Numbered from the stretch's first letter, positions 1-5,386 are shown. The stretch is 5,912 bases of DNA from Actinomycetota bacterium (GCA_947452525.1 CANGCW010000062.1:1-5912); one strand, 5' to 3'. Numbers and translations are program-made. The notes: a model not told the origin generated them from the sequence alone.

Positions 1-2
1 GC

Positions 3-515
3 GGCATCGAAATAACCTTTGAAGATGTGATGGCTCAGTTAAGTGAAGGCGCAACCCTAGGCCGTCCACACCTTGCAGATGCCCTGGTTGCTAAGGGTTA
101 CGCAGCAAGTCGCGACGAGGTCTTTGCGGATTGGCTCAATAACAATTCAAAGTATTACGTTGCCCATTACTCGCCAACGCCAGAGGATGCGATTGCGCTC
201 ATCAAGGGAGCCGGTGGCGTTGCTGTTATTGCTCATCCGCTCGCATCACTTCGCGGAAGAACTGTCTCGCTTGATTCGTTTACAAGTTATGTTGAAGCAG
301 GGCTGGATGGCATTGAGATTCACCATCGTGATCACACGCCAGATCAGCAGGAGCTACTGAATAGCGTCGTCCGCGAATTTGGCTTAATTCCAACTGGCTC
401 GAGTGATTACCATGGCGATGGAAAGCTAAATCGCCTCGCTGAAAATCAGACTGCACCCGAAGATTGGGAGCGCTTGCAAGCAAAAGCTGTGCAAGGGCGA
501 GTTATACGGTTGTAA
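3..515 (+). CDS. PHP-domain metal-dependent phosphoesterase, C-terminal part (5' end outside window)
   Basis: The frame is open from the first bases of the window to a TAA at 513-515, giving 170 residues of what is normally a protein of about 280. The visible part carries late PHP-fold motifs: an IAHP motif (His codon 234-236), a GLDGIEIHH stretch around 303-326, and SSDYHG near 399-416, whose Asp and His are expected metal ligands. The segment around 51-75 (ATLGRPHLADALV) is typical of the YciV/TrpH-like branch, which hydrolyses phosphate from small nucleotide or oligonucleotide substrates. The exact substrate here is inferred only from the family. GTG 27 and ATG 30 are internal: the upstream codons (GIEITFEDV) continue the family pattern, so they are not the true start. 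The gene converges on the DUF3107 gene and shares its last 14 bases with it, leaving no room for a separate terminator. Confidence 0.85.
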   Translation, partial: GIEITFEDVMAQLSEGATLGRPHLADALVAKGYAASRDEVFADWLNNNSKYYVAHYSPTPEDAIALIKGAGGVAVIAHPLASLRGRTVSLDSFTSYVEAGLDGIEIHHRDHTPDQQELLNSVVREFGLIPTGSSDYHGDGKLNRLAENQTAPEDWERLQAKAVQGRVIRL

Positions 516-750
516 AGCCAACCTTACGAGCATCAGCTGAACCCACTTCAACGAAGGCAATCTTCGCTGCGGAAACGATTGTCTGACGCCCCTTCACATC
601 TGTAAGGGTAAGTGTTGTTCCAGATTCGATGCTCTTTGTAACGAGAGCTGCAACCTCATCTGCAGAGAGTGCAACCTCAAGGTGCAACTCCGCCGGAGTC
701 TCGGTGAGACCGATACGGATATCTGTTGTGCTCTGATTCTTTGTAGCCAT
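502..750 (-). CDS. DUF3107 family small conserved actinobacterial protein
   Basis: This is an 82-residue protein of unknown function. It matches the DUF3107 pattern: a short beta-strand start (DIRIGLTETPAELHLE), an alpha-helical SADEVAALVTKSI segment, then TLTDVKGRQTIVSAAKIAFVEVG and a terminal ARKVGF. The M. tuberculosis relative is, to my knowledge, Rv3208A (TB9.4), which lies next to the TetR gene Rv3208, and the same order is seen here. The first ten residues (MATKNQSTTD) are an extra leader compared with relatives that begin near the first strand, but no internal ATG offers a shorter start. It lies 36 bases downstream of the TetR gene on the same strand and has its own candidate leaderless -10. 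No signal peptide, membrane segment or catalytic motif is visible. The molecular role is unknown. Confidence 0.88.
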   Translation of the reverse strand: MATKNQSTTDIRIGLTETPAELHLEVALSADEVAALVTKSIESGTTLTLTDVKGRQTIVSAAKIAFVEVGSADARKVGFTTV

Positions 751-756
751 GGCTTG

Positions 757-762
757 AGTTTA
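757..762 (-). promoter_or_regulatory. Candidate -10 box (TAAACT) for a leaderless DUF3107 transcript
   Basis: Reading the minus strand, TAAACT sits at -12 to -7 relative to the A of the ATG at 750. That spacing places transcription start on the start codon itself. No Shine-Dalgarno sequence is visible in the 36-base gap, which fits leaderless translation, common in actinobacteria. The -35 position has no recognisable hexamer. Read-through from the TetR gene is an alternative. Confidence 0.4.
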
Positions 763-786
763 TAAGGATTTGGATGGGTGCGCGAC

Positions 787-1395
787 TTATCCCTGCTTAG
801 GGAAGCCACCGATACCGCGCCAGATGAGATTGGAGACTAGTTGTACGGCATCATCACGATCAATCTTTCCATCGCGCTCGAGCCAGTGGCGGGCAGCTGA
901 TTGAACATTTCCAATGATTCCCACTGCGAGCATCATCGAGTACTCCTTAGGAAGACCGGTATCGAGTGTAATCACTGCGCTAAATGCCGCTGCGCAGTCG
1001 TAGGTCATACGAGCGAGACGTTCACGGACTTGAGGTTCGACGCTCATATCGCTCTCGAAGAGCAATCGAAATGCTTCGCCCTCGCGATTGATAAAGTCGA
1101 AGTAGGCATTAACGGTTGCGCTCACGCGATCAGAGTTCACCTGAGTTGAAGAGACTGCCTTCTGAATTTCAAAGATAAGTGAATCGATATGAATATCAAG
1201 AACAGCGAGATAGAGGTCGAGCTTGGAAGGGAAGTGCTGATAGAGAACGGGCTTACTAACACTGGCACGATCTGCAATCTCATCCATCGCTGCAGCGTGA
1301 TATCCGGCTGCGGTGAAGACCTCGAGTGCAGCGGAGAGCAGTTGGGCACGGCGCTCGTCGCGACCTAATCGCGGCTTATTTGCATCTATCGTCAT
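787..1395 (-). CDS. TetR-family transcriptional regulator, FasR-like
   Basis: This is a 202-residue regulator. The N-terminal DNA-binding domain spans about residues 11-58. It includes ERRAQLLSAALEVF, then the helix-turn-helix with AAMDEIADRASVSKPVLYQH and FPSKLDLYLAVLD. The C-terminal part (about 70-200) is the ligand or dimer domain, with VNAYFDFINREGEAFRLLFE and the closing WRGIGGFP. These stretches and the adjacent DUF3107 gene match the family of M. tuberculosis Rv3208 (FasR), which controls the fatty-acid synthase operon. Orthology here is inferred from pattern and synteny, not tested. I chose the ATG at 1393-1395. A longer frame reaches 1482, but its 29 extra residues are low-complexity, overlap mshB on the other strand and precede the conserved domain. 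The gene diverges from mshB across 53 bases. Confidence 0.88.
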   Translation of the reverse strand: MTIDANKPRLGRDERRAQLLSAALEVFTAAGYHAAAMDEIADRASVSKPVLYQHFPSKLDLYLAVLDIHIDSLIFEIQKAVSSTQVNSDRVSATVNAYFDFINREGEAFRLLFESDMSVEPQVRERLARMTYDCAAAFSAVITLDTGLPKEYSMMLAVGIIGNVQSAARHWLERDGKIDRDDAVQLVSNLIWRGIGGFPKQG

Positions 1396-1402
1396 GCGGG
1401 GA

Positions 1403-1408
1403 ATCGTA
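1403..1408 (-). promoter_or_regulatory. Candidate -10 box (TACGAT) for a leaderless TetR transcript
   Basis: On the minus strand TACGAT lies at -13 to -8 relative to the ATG at 1395 and fits TANNNT. No ribosome binding site precedes the ATG, so a leaderless transcript is likely. This supports the 1395 start over the longer frame. No clear -35 is seen. Confidence 0.38.
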
Positions 1409-1420
1409 CCCTGCGACCCA

Positions 1421-1426
1421 TACTTT
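1421..1426 (+). promoter_or_regulatory. Candidate -10 box (TACTTT) for mshB
   Basis: TACTTT fits TANNNT and would start transcription near 1433, leaving a leader of about 16 bases with only a weak purine stretch (GAGA, 1435-1438) before the ATG at 1449. It lies inside the 53-base divergent gap, so mshB and the TetR gene must share control DNA. I see no convincing long inverted repeat there to serve as a TetR operator; CATA/TATG arms at 1419-1433 are only four bases each. Confidence 0.3.
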
Positions 1427-1448
1427 CGATATGTGAGAAACTTCGCCC

Positions 1449-2297
1449 ATGACTGCACCCTCCATCCTTCTCGTACACGCACACCCAGATGATGAGACGA
1501 TCAACAATGGCGCAACGATGGCTAAGTTCGTGGCCGAAGGCGCCAAGGTCACTCTCGTCACCTGTACTCGCGGAGAAGAGGGCGAGATCCTTGTGCCGCA
1601 CCTTGCACATCTCTCGTCACAGAATCTCGATGGCCTAGGTCTCATCCGCGAGGTGGAACTTGCAAATGCAATGAGCGCTCTCGGCGTTACAGATCACCGC
1701 TTTCTCGGCGCACCTGATGTGAAGTATCGCGATAGCGGAATGATGGGTACTCCGCCAAACGATCGCCCTGATGTCTTTTGGCAGGCTGATGTAGATACGG
1801 CGGCGCAATATCTCATCGATATCATCCTTGAGGTGAAGCCAGATATTCTCATTACCTACGACGAGTTCGGCGGTTACGGCCACCCTGATCACATACAGGC
1901 CCATCGCGTTGCGATGCGCGCAGCTGAACTCGTTAAAGACCGTTTTGAAATTCGAAAAATTTATTGGAACACAATGCCGCGCTCTGTCGTGCAGGCAGGT
2001 ATCGATGCGATGAAGGCAGAGGGCTCAGACTTCTTCGGCGCAGAGAGCGCAGATGATCTTCCCTTTGCAAAGCCAGATGAGATTGTTACCACCCATATGG
2101 ATGCAACGGACTATGTTGATAAGAAGATGGCGGCGATGGCAGCCCATCCAACCCAGATCGCATTGGATGGACCCTTCTTCGCTCTCTCCAATCAGATTGG
2201 TTTAGCGGTATGGGGCCACGAGTACTACACGCTCGTTAAGGGCCAACTCTCTGACAAGCGCGATGAGAAGGGTTGGGAGACCGAGCTACTCGCTTGA
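1449..2297 (+). CDS. mshB: MshB: GlcNAc-Ins deacetylase of mycothiol biosynthesis
   Basis: This 282-residue protein belongs to the zinc-dependent PIG-L/LmbE deacetylase family. MshB removes the acetyl group from GlcNAc-inositol to give GlcN-inositol, the intermediate to which cysteine is then added on the way to mycothiol. The N-terminal HAHPDDE motif gives His12 and Asp15 as likely zinc ligands and Asp14 as the catalytic base. GGYGHPDHIQAHRV supplies His148 as the third ligand and His145 as a catalytic histidine. TCTRGEEGE (38-46), RDSGMMGT (94-101) and the C-terminal DEKGWETELLA resemble MshB more than the related amidase Mca, which is the main alternative. M. tuberculosis MshB is about 20 residues longer. 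The ATG at 1449 is preceded by an in-frame TGA at 1434-1436. The 3' end overlaps the opposing small gene by 12 bases. Confidence 0.9.
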   Translation: MTAPSILLVHAHPDDETINNGATMAKFVAEGAKVTLVTCTRGEEGEILVPHLAHLSSQNLDGLGLIREVELANAMSALGVTDHRFLGAPDVKYRDSGMMGTPPNDRPDVFWQADVDTAAQYLIDIILEVKPDILITYDEFGGYGHPDHIQAHRVAMRAAELVKDRFEIRKIYWNTMPRSVVQAGIDAMKAEGSDFFGAESADDLPFAKPDEIVTTHMDATDYVDKKMAAMAAHPTQIALDGPFFALSNQIGLAVWGHEYYTLVKGQLSDKRDEKGWETELLA

Positions 2298-2480
2298 GAT
2301 AACTTCGCGCCATACAAAGATATGGCCGGGGTCGAACTCGACGAGGCTGCCATCCTTCTTGCGGACGGCGGTCAGGCTCTCCAACGTTCCTAAGAGGTCT
2401 CTAAAGCCACCCTCATCCTCGAAGAGGCGGATGGTCACTCTCTTGCCGATCATCTCCTCAGCGGGGGCGCTCTTGCTCAC
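2286..2480 (-). CDS. Small protein resembling a stand-alone SH3-like beta-barrel domain
   Basis: This 64-residue protein begins at a GTG (2478-2480), the first possible start because a TGA precedes it in frame. An internal ATG at 2451-2453 would give a 55-residue version. The core (GKRVTIRLFE, then GGFRDLLGTLESL, then KKDGSLVEFDP and HIFVWREV) shows alternating short strands and turns. The pattern resembles the N-terminal barrel domain of some actinobacterial GNAT acetyltransferases (Rv0428c type), but the acetyltransferase domain is absent here. That likeness is my pattern reading and is not proven. It diverges from the ferredoxin gene across 77 bases and overlaps the mshB end by 12. It has no signal peptide, membrane segment or cysteines. 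The frame is clean and the protein-like strand pattern argues for a real gene, but function is unknown. Confidence 0.68.
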   Translation of the reverse strand: MSKSAPAEEMIGKRVTIRLFEDEGGFRDLLGTLESLTAVRKKDGSLVEFDPGHIFVWREVISSE

Positions 2481-2517
2481 TCACCTATTTTCTACCATTT
2501 TCGCCCTAGATAGCCAT

Positions 2518-2523
2518 TAAGAT
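2518..2523 (+). promoter_or_regulatory. Candidate -10 box (TAAGAT) for the ferredoxin-dapC run
   Basis: TAAGAT fits TANNNT and would start transcription near 2530, giving a leader of about 28 bases that contains a strong ribosome binding site. A near-palindrome (TTGGGCTCCCAA, 2523-2534) begins on its last base. No good -35 hexamer is present at the expected distance. Confidence 0.35.
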
Positions 2524-2545
2524 TGGGCTCCCAAGATTTGAGCTG

Positions 2546-2551
2546 AAGGAG
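2546..2551 (+). promoter_or_regulatory. Ribosome binding site (AAGGAG) fixing the ferredoxin GTG start
   Basis: AAGGAG lies six bases before the GTG at 2558-2560. This is near-ideal spacing and settles a GTG start for the ferredoxin. Confidence 0.75.
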
Positions 2552-2557
2552 TTAACG

Positions 2558-2878
2558 GTGACCTACGTAATTGCCGAGCCATGTATCGATGTGAAAGATA
2601 AGTCTTGCATCGAGGAGTGCCCAGTTGATTGCATCTATGAGGGTAACCGCATGCTCTACATCCAGCCTGACGAGTGCGTCGATTGCGGCGCCTGCGAGCC
2701 TGTCTGCCCAGTTGAGGCGATCTATTACGAAGATGATGTCCCTGCTCAGTGGAGTGACTTCAAGAATGTTAATGGCCAGTTCTTCGTCGAACTTGGCTCA
2801 CCTGGTGGCGCAAGCAAGGTCGGCGCAACAAACCGCGACCATGAAACGATTGCTGCACGCCCTGCAAAGAGCGAGTAA
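2558..2878 (+). CDS. fdxA: 7Fe ferredoxin, FdxA/FdxC type
   Basis: This is a 106-residue soluble electron carrier with two iron-sulfur clusters. By the Azotobacter ferredoxin I scheme, Cys9, Cys17 and Cys50 would hold the [3Fe-4S] cluster, and Cys21, Cys40, Cys43 and Cys46 the [4Fe-4S] cluster. Cys25 is the usual extra cysteine. The motifs are CIEECPVDC (17-25) and CVDCGACEPVC (40-50), followed by the acidic C-terminal extension typical of actinobacterial 7Fe ferredoxins (VPAQWSDF, then the end near residue 106). Redox partners cannot be told from the sequence. The gene sits directly before dapC, in the same reading frame with only its TAA between them. This matches the fdxC-dapC arrangement known from Corynebacterium and the Rv1177-Rv1178 pair of M. 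tuberculosis. The link is conserved synteny rather than a known shared reaction. Confidence 0.92.
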   Translation: MTYVIAEPCIDVKDKSCIEECPVDCIYEGNRMLYIQPDECVDCGACEPVCPVEAIYYEDDVPAQWSDFKNVNGQFFVELGSPGGASKVGATNRDHETIAARPAKSE

Positions 2879-2881
2879 GCC

Positions 2882-3949
2882 ACGAACCTTCCAGATTTTC
2901 CTTGGGATGCGCTCGCTCCACTTGGGGCGATAGCGCGTTCTCACCCTGATGGTTTTATCGATCTATCTCAGGGAACGCCTGTCGATGCGACGCCAGAGTT
3001 TATTCAGAGTGCGCTCGCTGAGAGTTCCAATTCACCGAGCTATCCCGTCACTATTGGTACGCCGGAACTTCGTGAGGCGATGCGCGATTGGGCGATTGCA
3101 AACCTCGGAATCTCAGGCGAGTTTGATGTGCTTCCAACTATCGGTTCTAAAGAGCTAGTTGCTTGGCTACCCACTTTTCTCGAATCTAAGAGCGTAATCT
3201 ATCCAGAGATTGCATATCCAACATATCTCGTAGGCGCTGCAATTGCTGGCGCACAGCACAGCGCAGTTGCTATCGATGCCTCTACCTGGCCAAAGGTTGA
3301 TTTAGCATGGGTTAACTCGCCATCAAATCCAACTGGTCGCGTACATACTCGTGAAGAGATGCGTGAAGCTGTTGAATATGCTCGCCGCGAGAACGCAGTC
3401 GTAGCAAGCGATGAGTGTTACATGAGCTTCTCCGCTGGAGAGAAAGTTCCGACATCAATCTTCCACGAATCACACGGTGATAACCGAAACCTCTTGGCGG
3501 TGCACTCACTGTCGAAGCGTTCAAATCTTGCTGGATATCGCGCCGCATTTATCGTCGGCGATCCAGCACTCATCGCTCGCATCCGTGAGATCCGTAAACA
3601 CGCAGGCCTCATGGTCCCTCTTCCAGTGCAACGCGCCATGACCGTTGCATTGCGCGATGAGGTGCATGTGCAGAAGCAGGCGGCGCTCTATCGCGCACGG
3701 CGTGAAACGCTCCGTCCAGCGCTTATTTCTGCAGGTTTCACTATCGAAGAGAGCCATGCTGGCCTCTATATCTGGTGCACTCGGAACGAGAGCGATTGGG
3801 ATTCTGTGAAGTGGTTTGCAGAGAGGGGCGTGCTTGTAACCCCCGGCCACTTCTACGGAGAGGGCGGGTCACGACATATTCGCATAGCAATGACTGCGAC
3901 AGATGCTCAGATCGCGACTGTTGCAACACGAATTACTGAAGGCAATTAA
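2882..3949 (+). CDS. dapC: Succinyldiaminopimelate transaminase (class I/II PLP aminotransferase), start codon unusual
   Basis: This PLP enzyme moves an amino group from glutamate to N-succinyl-2-amino-6-ketopimelate in the lysine and diaminopimelate pathway. Homology-like sequence starts immediately after the ferredoxin stop (NLPDFPWDALAP, then IDLSQGTPVD), so translation must begin near 2882. The frame from 2879 contains no ATG, GTG, TTG or CTG until the ATG at 3080, and that ATG would remove about 66 conserved residues. From ACG 2882 the protein has 355 residues, matching the family length. Numbered from there, Lys212 in SLSKRSN is the PLP Schiff-base lysine, NSPSNPTGR binds the cofactor region, the Asp in SDECY (Asp177) contacts the pyridine nitrogen, and SRHIRIAM near the end should hold the substrate-carboxylate arginine. 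The stop lies one base before the next gene. The start could be ACG, another near-cognate codon or a sequence error. Confidence 0.85.
   Translation, partial: TNLPDFPWDALAPLGAIARSHPDGFIDLSQGTPVDATPEFIQSALAESSNSPSYPVTIGTPELREAMRDWAIANLGISGEFDVLPTIGSKELVAWLPTFLESKSVIYPEIAYPTYLVGAAIAGAQHSAVAIDASTWPKVDLAWVNSPSNPTGRVHTREEMREAVEYARRENAVVASDECYMSFSAGEKVPTSIFHESHGDNRNLLAVHSLSKRSNLAGYRAAFIVGDPALIARIREIRKHAGLMVPLPVQRAMTVALRDEVHVQKQAALYRARRETLRPALISAGFTIEESHAGLYIWCTRNESDWDSVKWFAERGVLVTPGHFYGEGGSRHIRIAMTATDAQIATVATRITEGN
3938..3942 (+). promoter_or_regulatory. Ribosome binding site (GAAGG) inside the dapC 3' end
   Basis: GAAGG lies eight bases before the GTG at 3951. It supports that start for the nucleotidyltransferase over the upstream in-frame ATG at 3903, which lies within dapC. 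Its place inside dapC suggests translational coupling. Confidence 0.6.
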
Positions 3950-3950
3950 C

Positions 3951-4922
3951 GTGGCAGTCACATCAGCAATTTTGCTCGTCGGTGGCATGGGAACTCGTAT
4001 GCAGCCCCTGACGCTCTCTACTCCGAAACCGATGCTCGAGCTCCTTGGTCGCCCTATTACTGAACACCAGATCATGAAGGCGAAGGAGGCAGGCATTGAG
4101 GAGATTGTTCTTGCAACCTCCTATATGTCAGAAGTCTTCACGCCTCACTTCGGTGATGGTTCACAACTTGGAATTCGCATCTCTTACGCAGTTGAAGAAG
4201 TCGCACTAGGTACAGGTGGTGCGATTCGTAATGCCGCAGATTCGCTACGAAGCGACGGCGGAGTCATCATCTTTAATGGAGATATCCTCAGTGCACATTC
4301 TCTGAAAGAACAGATTGCACTCCACGAAAGTAAGAGCGCCGATGTATCACTTCATCTCACTCGCGTAGAAGATGCGCGCCCATTCGGAGTTGTAGATATC
4401 GATGGAGATTTTCGTATCTCTTCCTTTATGGAGAAGATGGAGAATCCGCCAACAAATCTTATTAACGCTGGTTGTTACATCTTTAATCGCAGCGCGATCG
4501 AGAAGATTCCTCATGGTGAAGTTGTGAGCGTTGAGCGCCAAACATTTCCCGAGTTGTTGAGCGAAGGTGCACGTGTATTTGGTTATATCGATACCTCGTA
4601 TTGGATTGATATTGGTAATCCGAACGCACTTCTTGCGGCAACGAAAGAGTTGTTAAACGGTGAGCCGTACGATCTTGGAGAGCGGGCAACGATTTCACCA
4701 ACAGCAAGGATCACCAACGGCAGTTATATTGGCGCCGATTCCACAATTGGCGCCGATGCAGTTCTCGATAATTGCATCGTTGGCCGTGGTGCATCCGTTG
4801 GGGCCGGGGCGAAGCTCACCACGTGCCATATCGCCCCAGGTGCCAAGGTCCCCGAGGGCTTTATCGCTGGAGGCAACTTCTTTGGATTTACCGAACTTTC
4901 AGGGGAAAACCCTTATATCTAG
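3951..4922 (+). CDS. NDP-sugar pyrophosphorylase, probable mannose-1-phosphate guanylyltransferase
   Basis: This 323-residue cytoplasmic enzyme would join a sugar 1-phosphate to a nucleoside triphosphate, most likely making GDP-mannose for glycans. The N-terminal Rossmann-like domain carries the signature GGMGTRMQPLT (11-21) and PKPM (25-28). It also has EEVALGTGGAIRNA (82-95) for nucleotide and sugar contacts, FNGD with Asp111 as a metal ligand, and WIDIGNP (218-224). From about 247 a short left-handed beta-helix follows, with hexapeptide-like repeats such as ISPTAR, YIGADS, TIGADA, CIVGRG and SVGAGA. This layout is shared by GDP-mannose and some glucose-1-phosphate pyrophosphorylases, so sugar and nucleotide specificity are inferred. 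In M. tuberculosis the manB gene (Rv3264c) lies close to whiB2 (Rv3260c), which supports the mannose call. It is probably co-transcribed with dapC. Confidence 0.85.
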   Translation: MAVTSAILLVGGMGTRMQPLTLSTPKPMLELLGRPITEHQIMKAKEAGIEEIVLATSYMSEVFTPHFGDGSQLGIRISYAVEEVALGTGGAIRNAADSLRSDGGVIIFNGDILSAHSLKEQIALHESKSADVSLHLTRVEDARPFGVVDIDGDFRISSFMEKMENPPTNLINAGCYIFNRSAIEKIPHGEVVSVERQTFPELLSEGARVFGYIDTSYWIDIGNPNALLAATKELLNGEPYDLGERATISPTARITNGSYIGADSTIGADAVLDNCIVGRGASVGAGAKLTTCHIAPGAKVPEGFIAGGNFFGFTELSGENPYI

Positions 4923-4931
4923 CGCGAAATG

Positions 4932-4955
4932 AGCGTAAATCGGGTCTTTTACGCT
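4932..4955 (+). terminator. Stem-loop after the nucleotidyltransferase gene, possible terminator
   Basis: AGCGTAAA (4932-4939) and TTTACGCT (4948-4955) form a perfect eight-base stem around an eight-base loop, starting nine bases after the TAG. There is no U-run after it, so it would be a tailless actinobacterial-type terminator or simply a 3'-end stabiliser. The stem is AT-containing and only moderately stable. Confidence 0.45.
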
Positions 4956-4983
4956 TGCGTTATGCGTGTGAAGAAACTTTCAC

Positions 4984-5012
4984 TTGACGAATAGGGCTTA
5001 CACGCGTGTAAT
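4984..5012 (+). promoter_or_regulatory. Strong sigma70-like promoter of whiB with a palindrome in the -10 region
   Basis: TTGACG (4984-4989) and TGTAAT (5007-5012) each match the consensus at five of six positions and are separated by exactly 17 bases. Transcription would start near 5019 and give a leader of about 45 bases. A perfect 14-base palindrome (4998-5011) covers the end of the spacer and most of the -10 box. Confidence 0.65.
4998..5011. promoter_or_regulatory. Perfect palindrome TTACACGCGTGTAA, candidate operator
   Basis: The 14 bases are identical on both strands and cover most of the -10 box of the whiB promoter. A dimeric regulator bound there would block RNA polymerase. I do not recognise the sequence as a known regulator's consensus. 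Confidence 0.5.
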
Positions 5013-5063
5013 TCTCCCAGCGCGTACTGAAGAAGTTGCGCATAACGTTGTAGGGAGAGTTCA

Positions 5064-5342
5064 ATGGCCGATCGCCAGATTGCAAGCGAGGCGCTCACTT
5101 TAGGTGCTCTAAACGAGAATACAGAACTTTCATGGCAGGAGCGCGCATTGTGCGCGCAAACAGATCCAGAGGCCTTCTTCCCGGAGAAGGGCGGATCAAC
5201 CCGCGAAGCTAAGCGCGTCTGCCTCTCATGCGATGTTCGCGGAGAGTGCTTGGAATATGCCCTCGCTCAAGATGAGCGTTTTGGCATCTGGGGCGGGCTC
5301 TCTGAGCGTGAACGCCGTCGCCTCAAGCGCCGCTCAGCGTAA
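5064..5342 (+). CDS. whiB: WhiB-family iron-sulfur transcriptional regulator, WhiB/WhiB2 (WhmD) type
   Basis: This 92-residue protein contains the whole Wbl domain. Cys30, Cys53, Cys56 and Cys62 (spacing C-x22-C-x2-C-x5-C) should bind a [4Fe-4S] cluster. WQERALCAQTDPEAFFPEKG, STREAKRVC and ERFGIWGGLSERERRRLKRR follow in order. The GIWGG turn and basic tail contact sigma factor and DNA in the family. The sequence is very close to Streptomyces WhiB and mycobacterial WhiB2/WhmD, regulators of sporulation septation or cell division, rather than to WhiB1, WhiB3 or WhiB7. In Streptomyces WhiB works together with WhiA; a WhiA gene is not visible here. The ATG has a good ribosome binding site (GGGAG, 5053-5057, six-base spacing). 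The promoter lies about 50 bases upstream. The variable first 22 residues are typical. Confidence 0.95.
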   Translation: MADRQIASEALTLGALNENTELSWQERALCAQTDPEAFFPEKGGSTREAKRVCLSCDVRGECLEYALAQDERFGIWGGLSERERRRLKRRSA

Positions 5343-5364
5343 CGCCTACCTGATTTAGTAGGGT

Positions 5365-5379
5365 GACCTCACGGAGGTC
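5365..5379 (+). promoter_or_regulatory. Hairpin covering the glycosyltransferase ribosome binding site
   Basis: GACCTC (5365-5370) and GAGGTC (5374-5379) are perfect complements around a three-base ACG loop. The strong ribosome binding site GGAGG (5373-5377), nine bases before the ATG at 5387, lies in the loop edge and right arm, so folding would hide it. Confidence 0.5.
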
Positions 5380-5386
5380 CCACTCG

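Noticed and set aside
901..1149. 82-codon plus-strand frame with several cysteines
   Set aside because: It is fully antisense to the TetR coding region, has no ribosome binding site, and its cysteines are shadows of TetR codons.
1396..1448. TetR operator in the divergent gap with mshB
   Set aside because: Only four-base arms (CATA/TATG) could be found, which is too weak to call.
1396..1482. Longer TetR start giving 29 more N-terminal residues
   Set aside because: The extension overlaps mshB, lacks family likeness, and a -10-like TACGAT sits just upstream of the better ATG at 1395.
3080..3949. dapC starting at the ATG at 3080
   Set aside because: It would remove conserved N-terminal sequence that is plainly encoded in frame from 2882.
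3903..3950. Upstream ATG start for the nucleotidyltransferase
   Set aside because: It lies inside the conserved dapC end, and the GTG at 3951 has a ribosome binding site and starts right at the conserved VTSAILLVGG strand.
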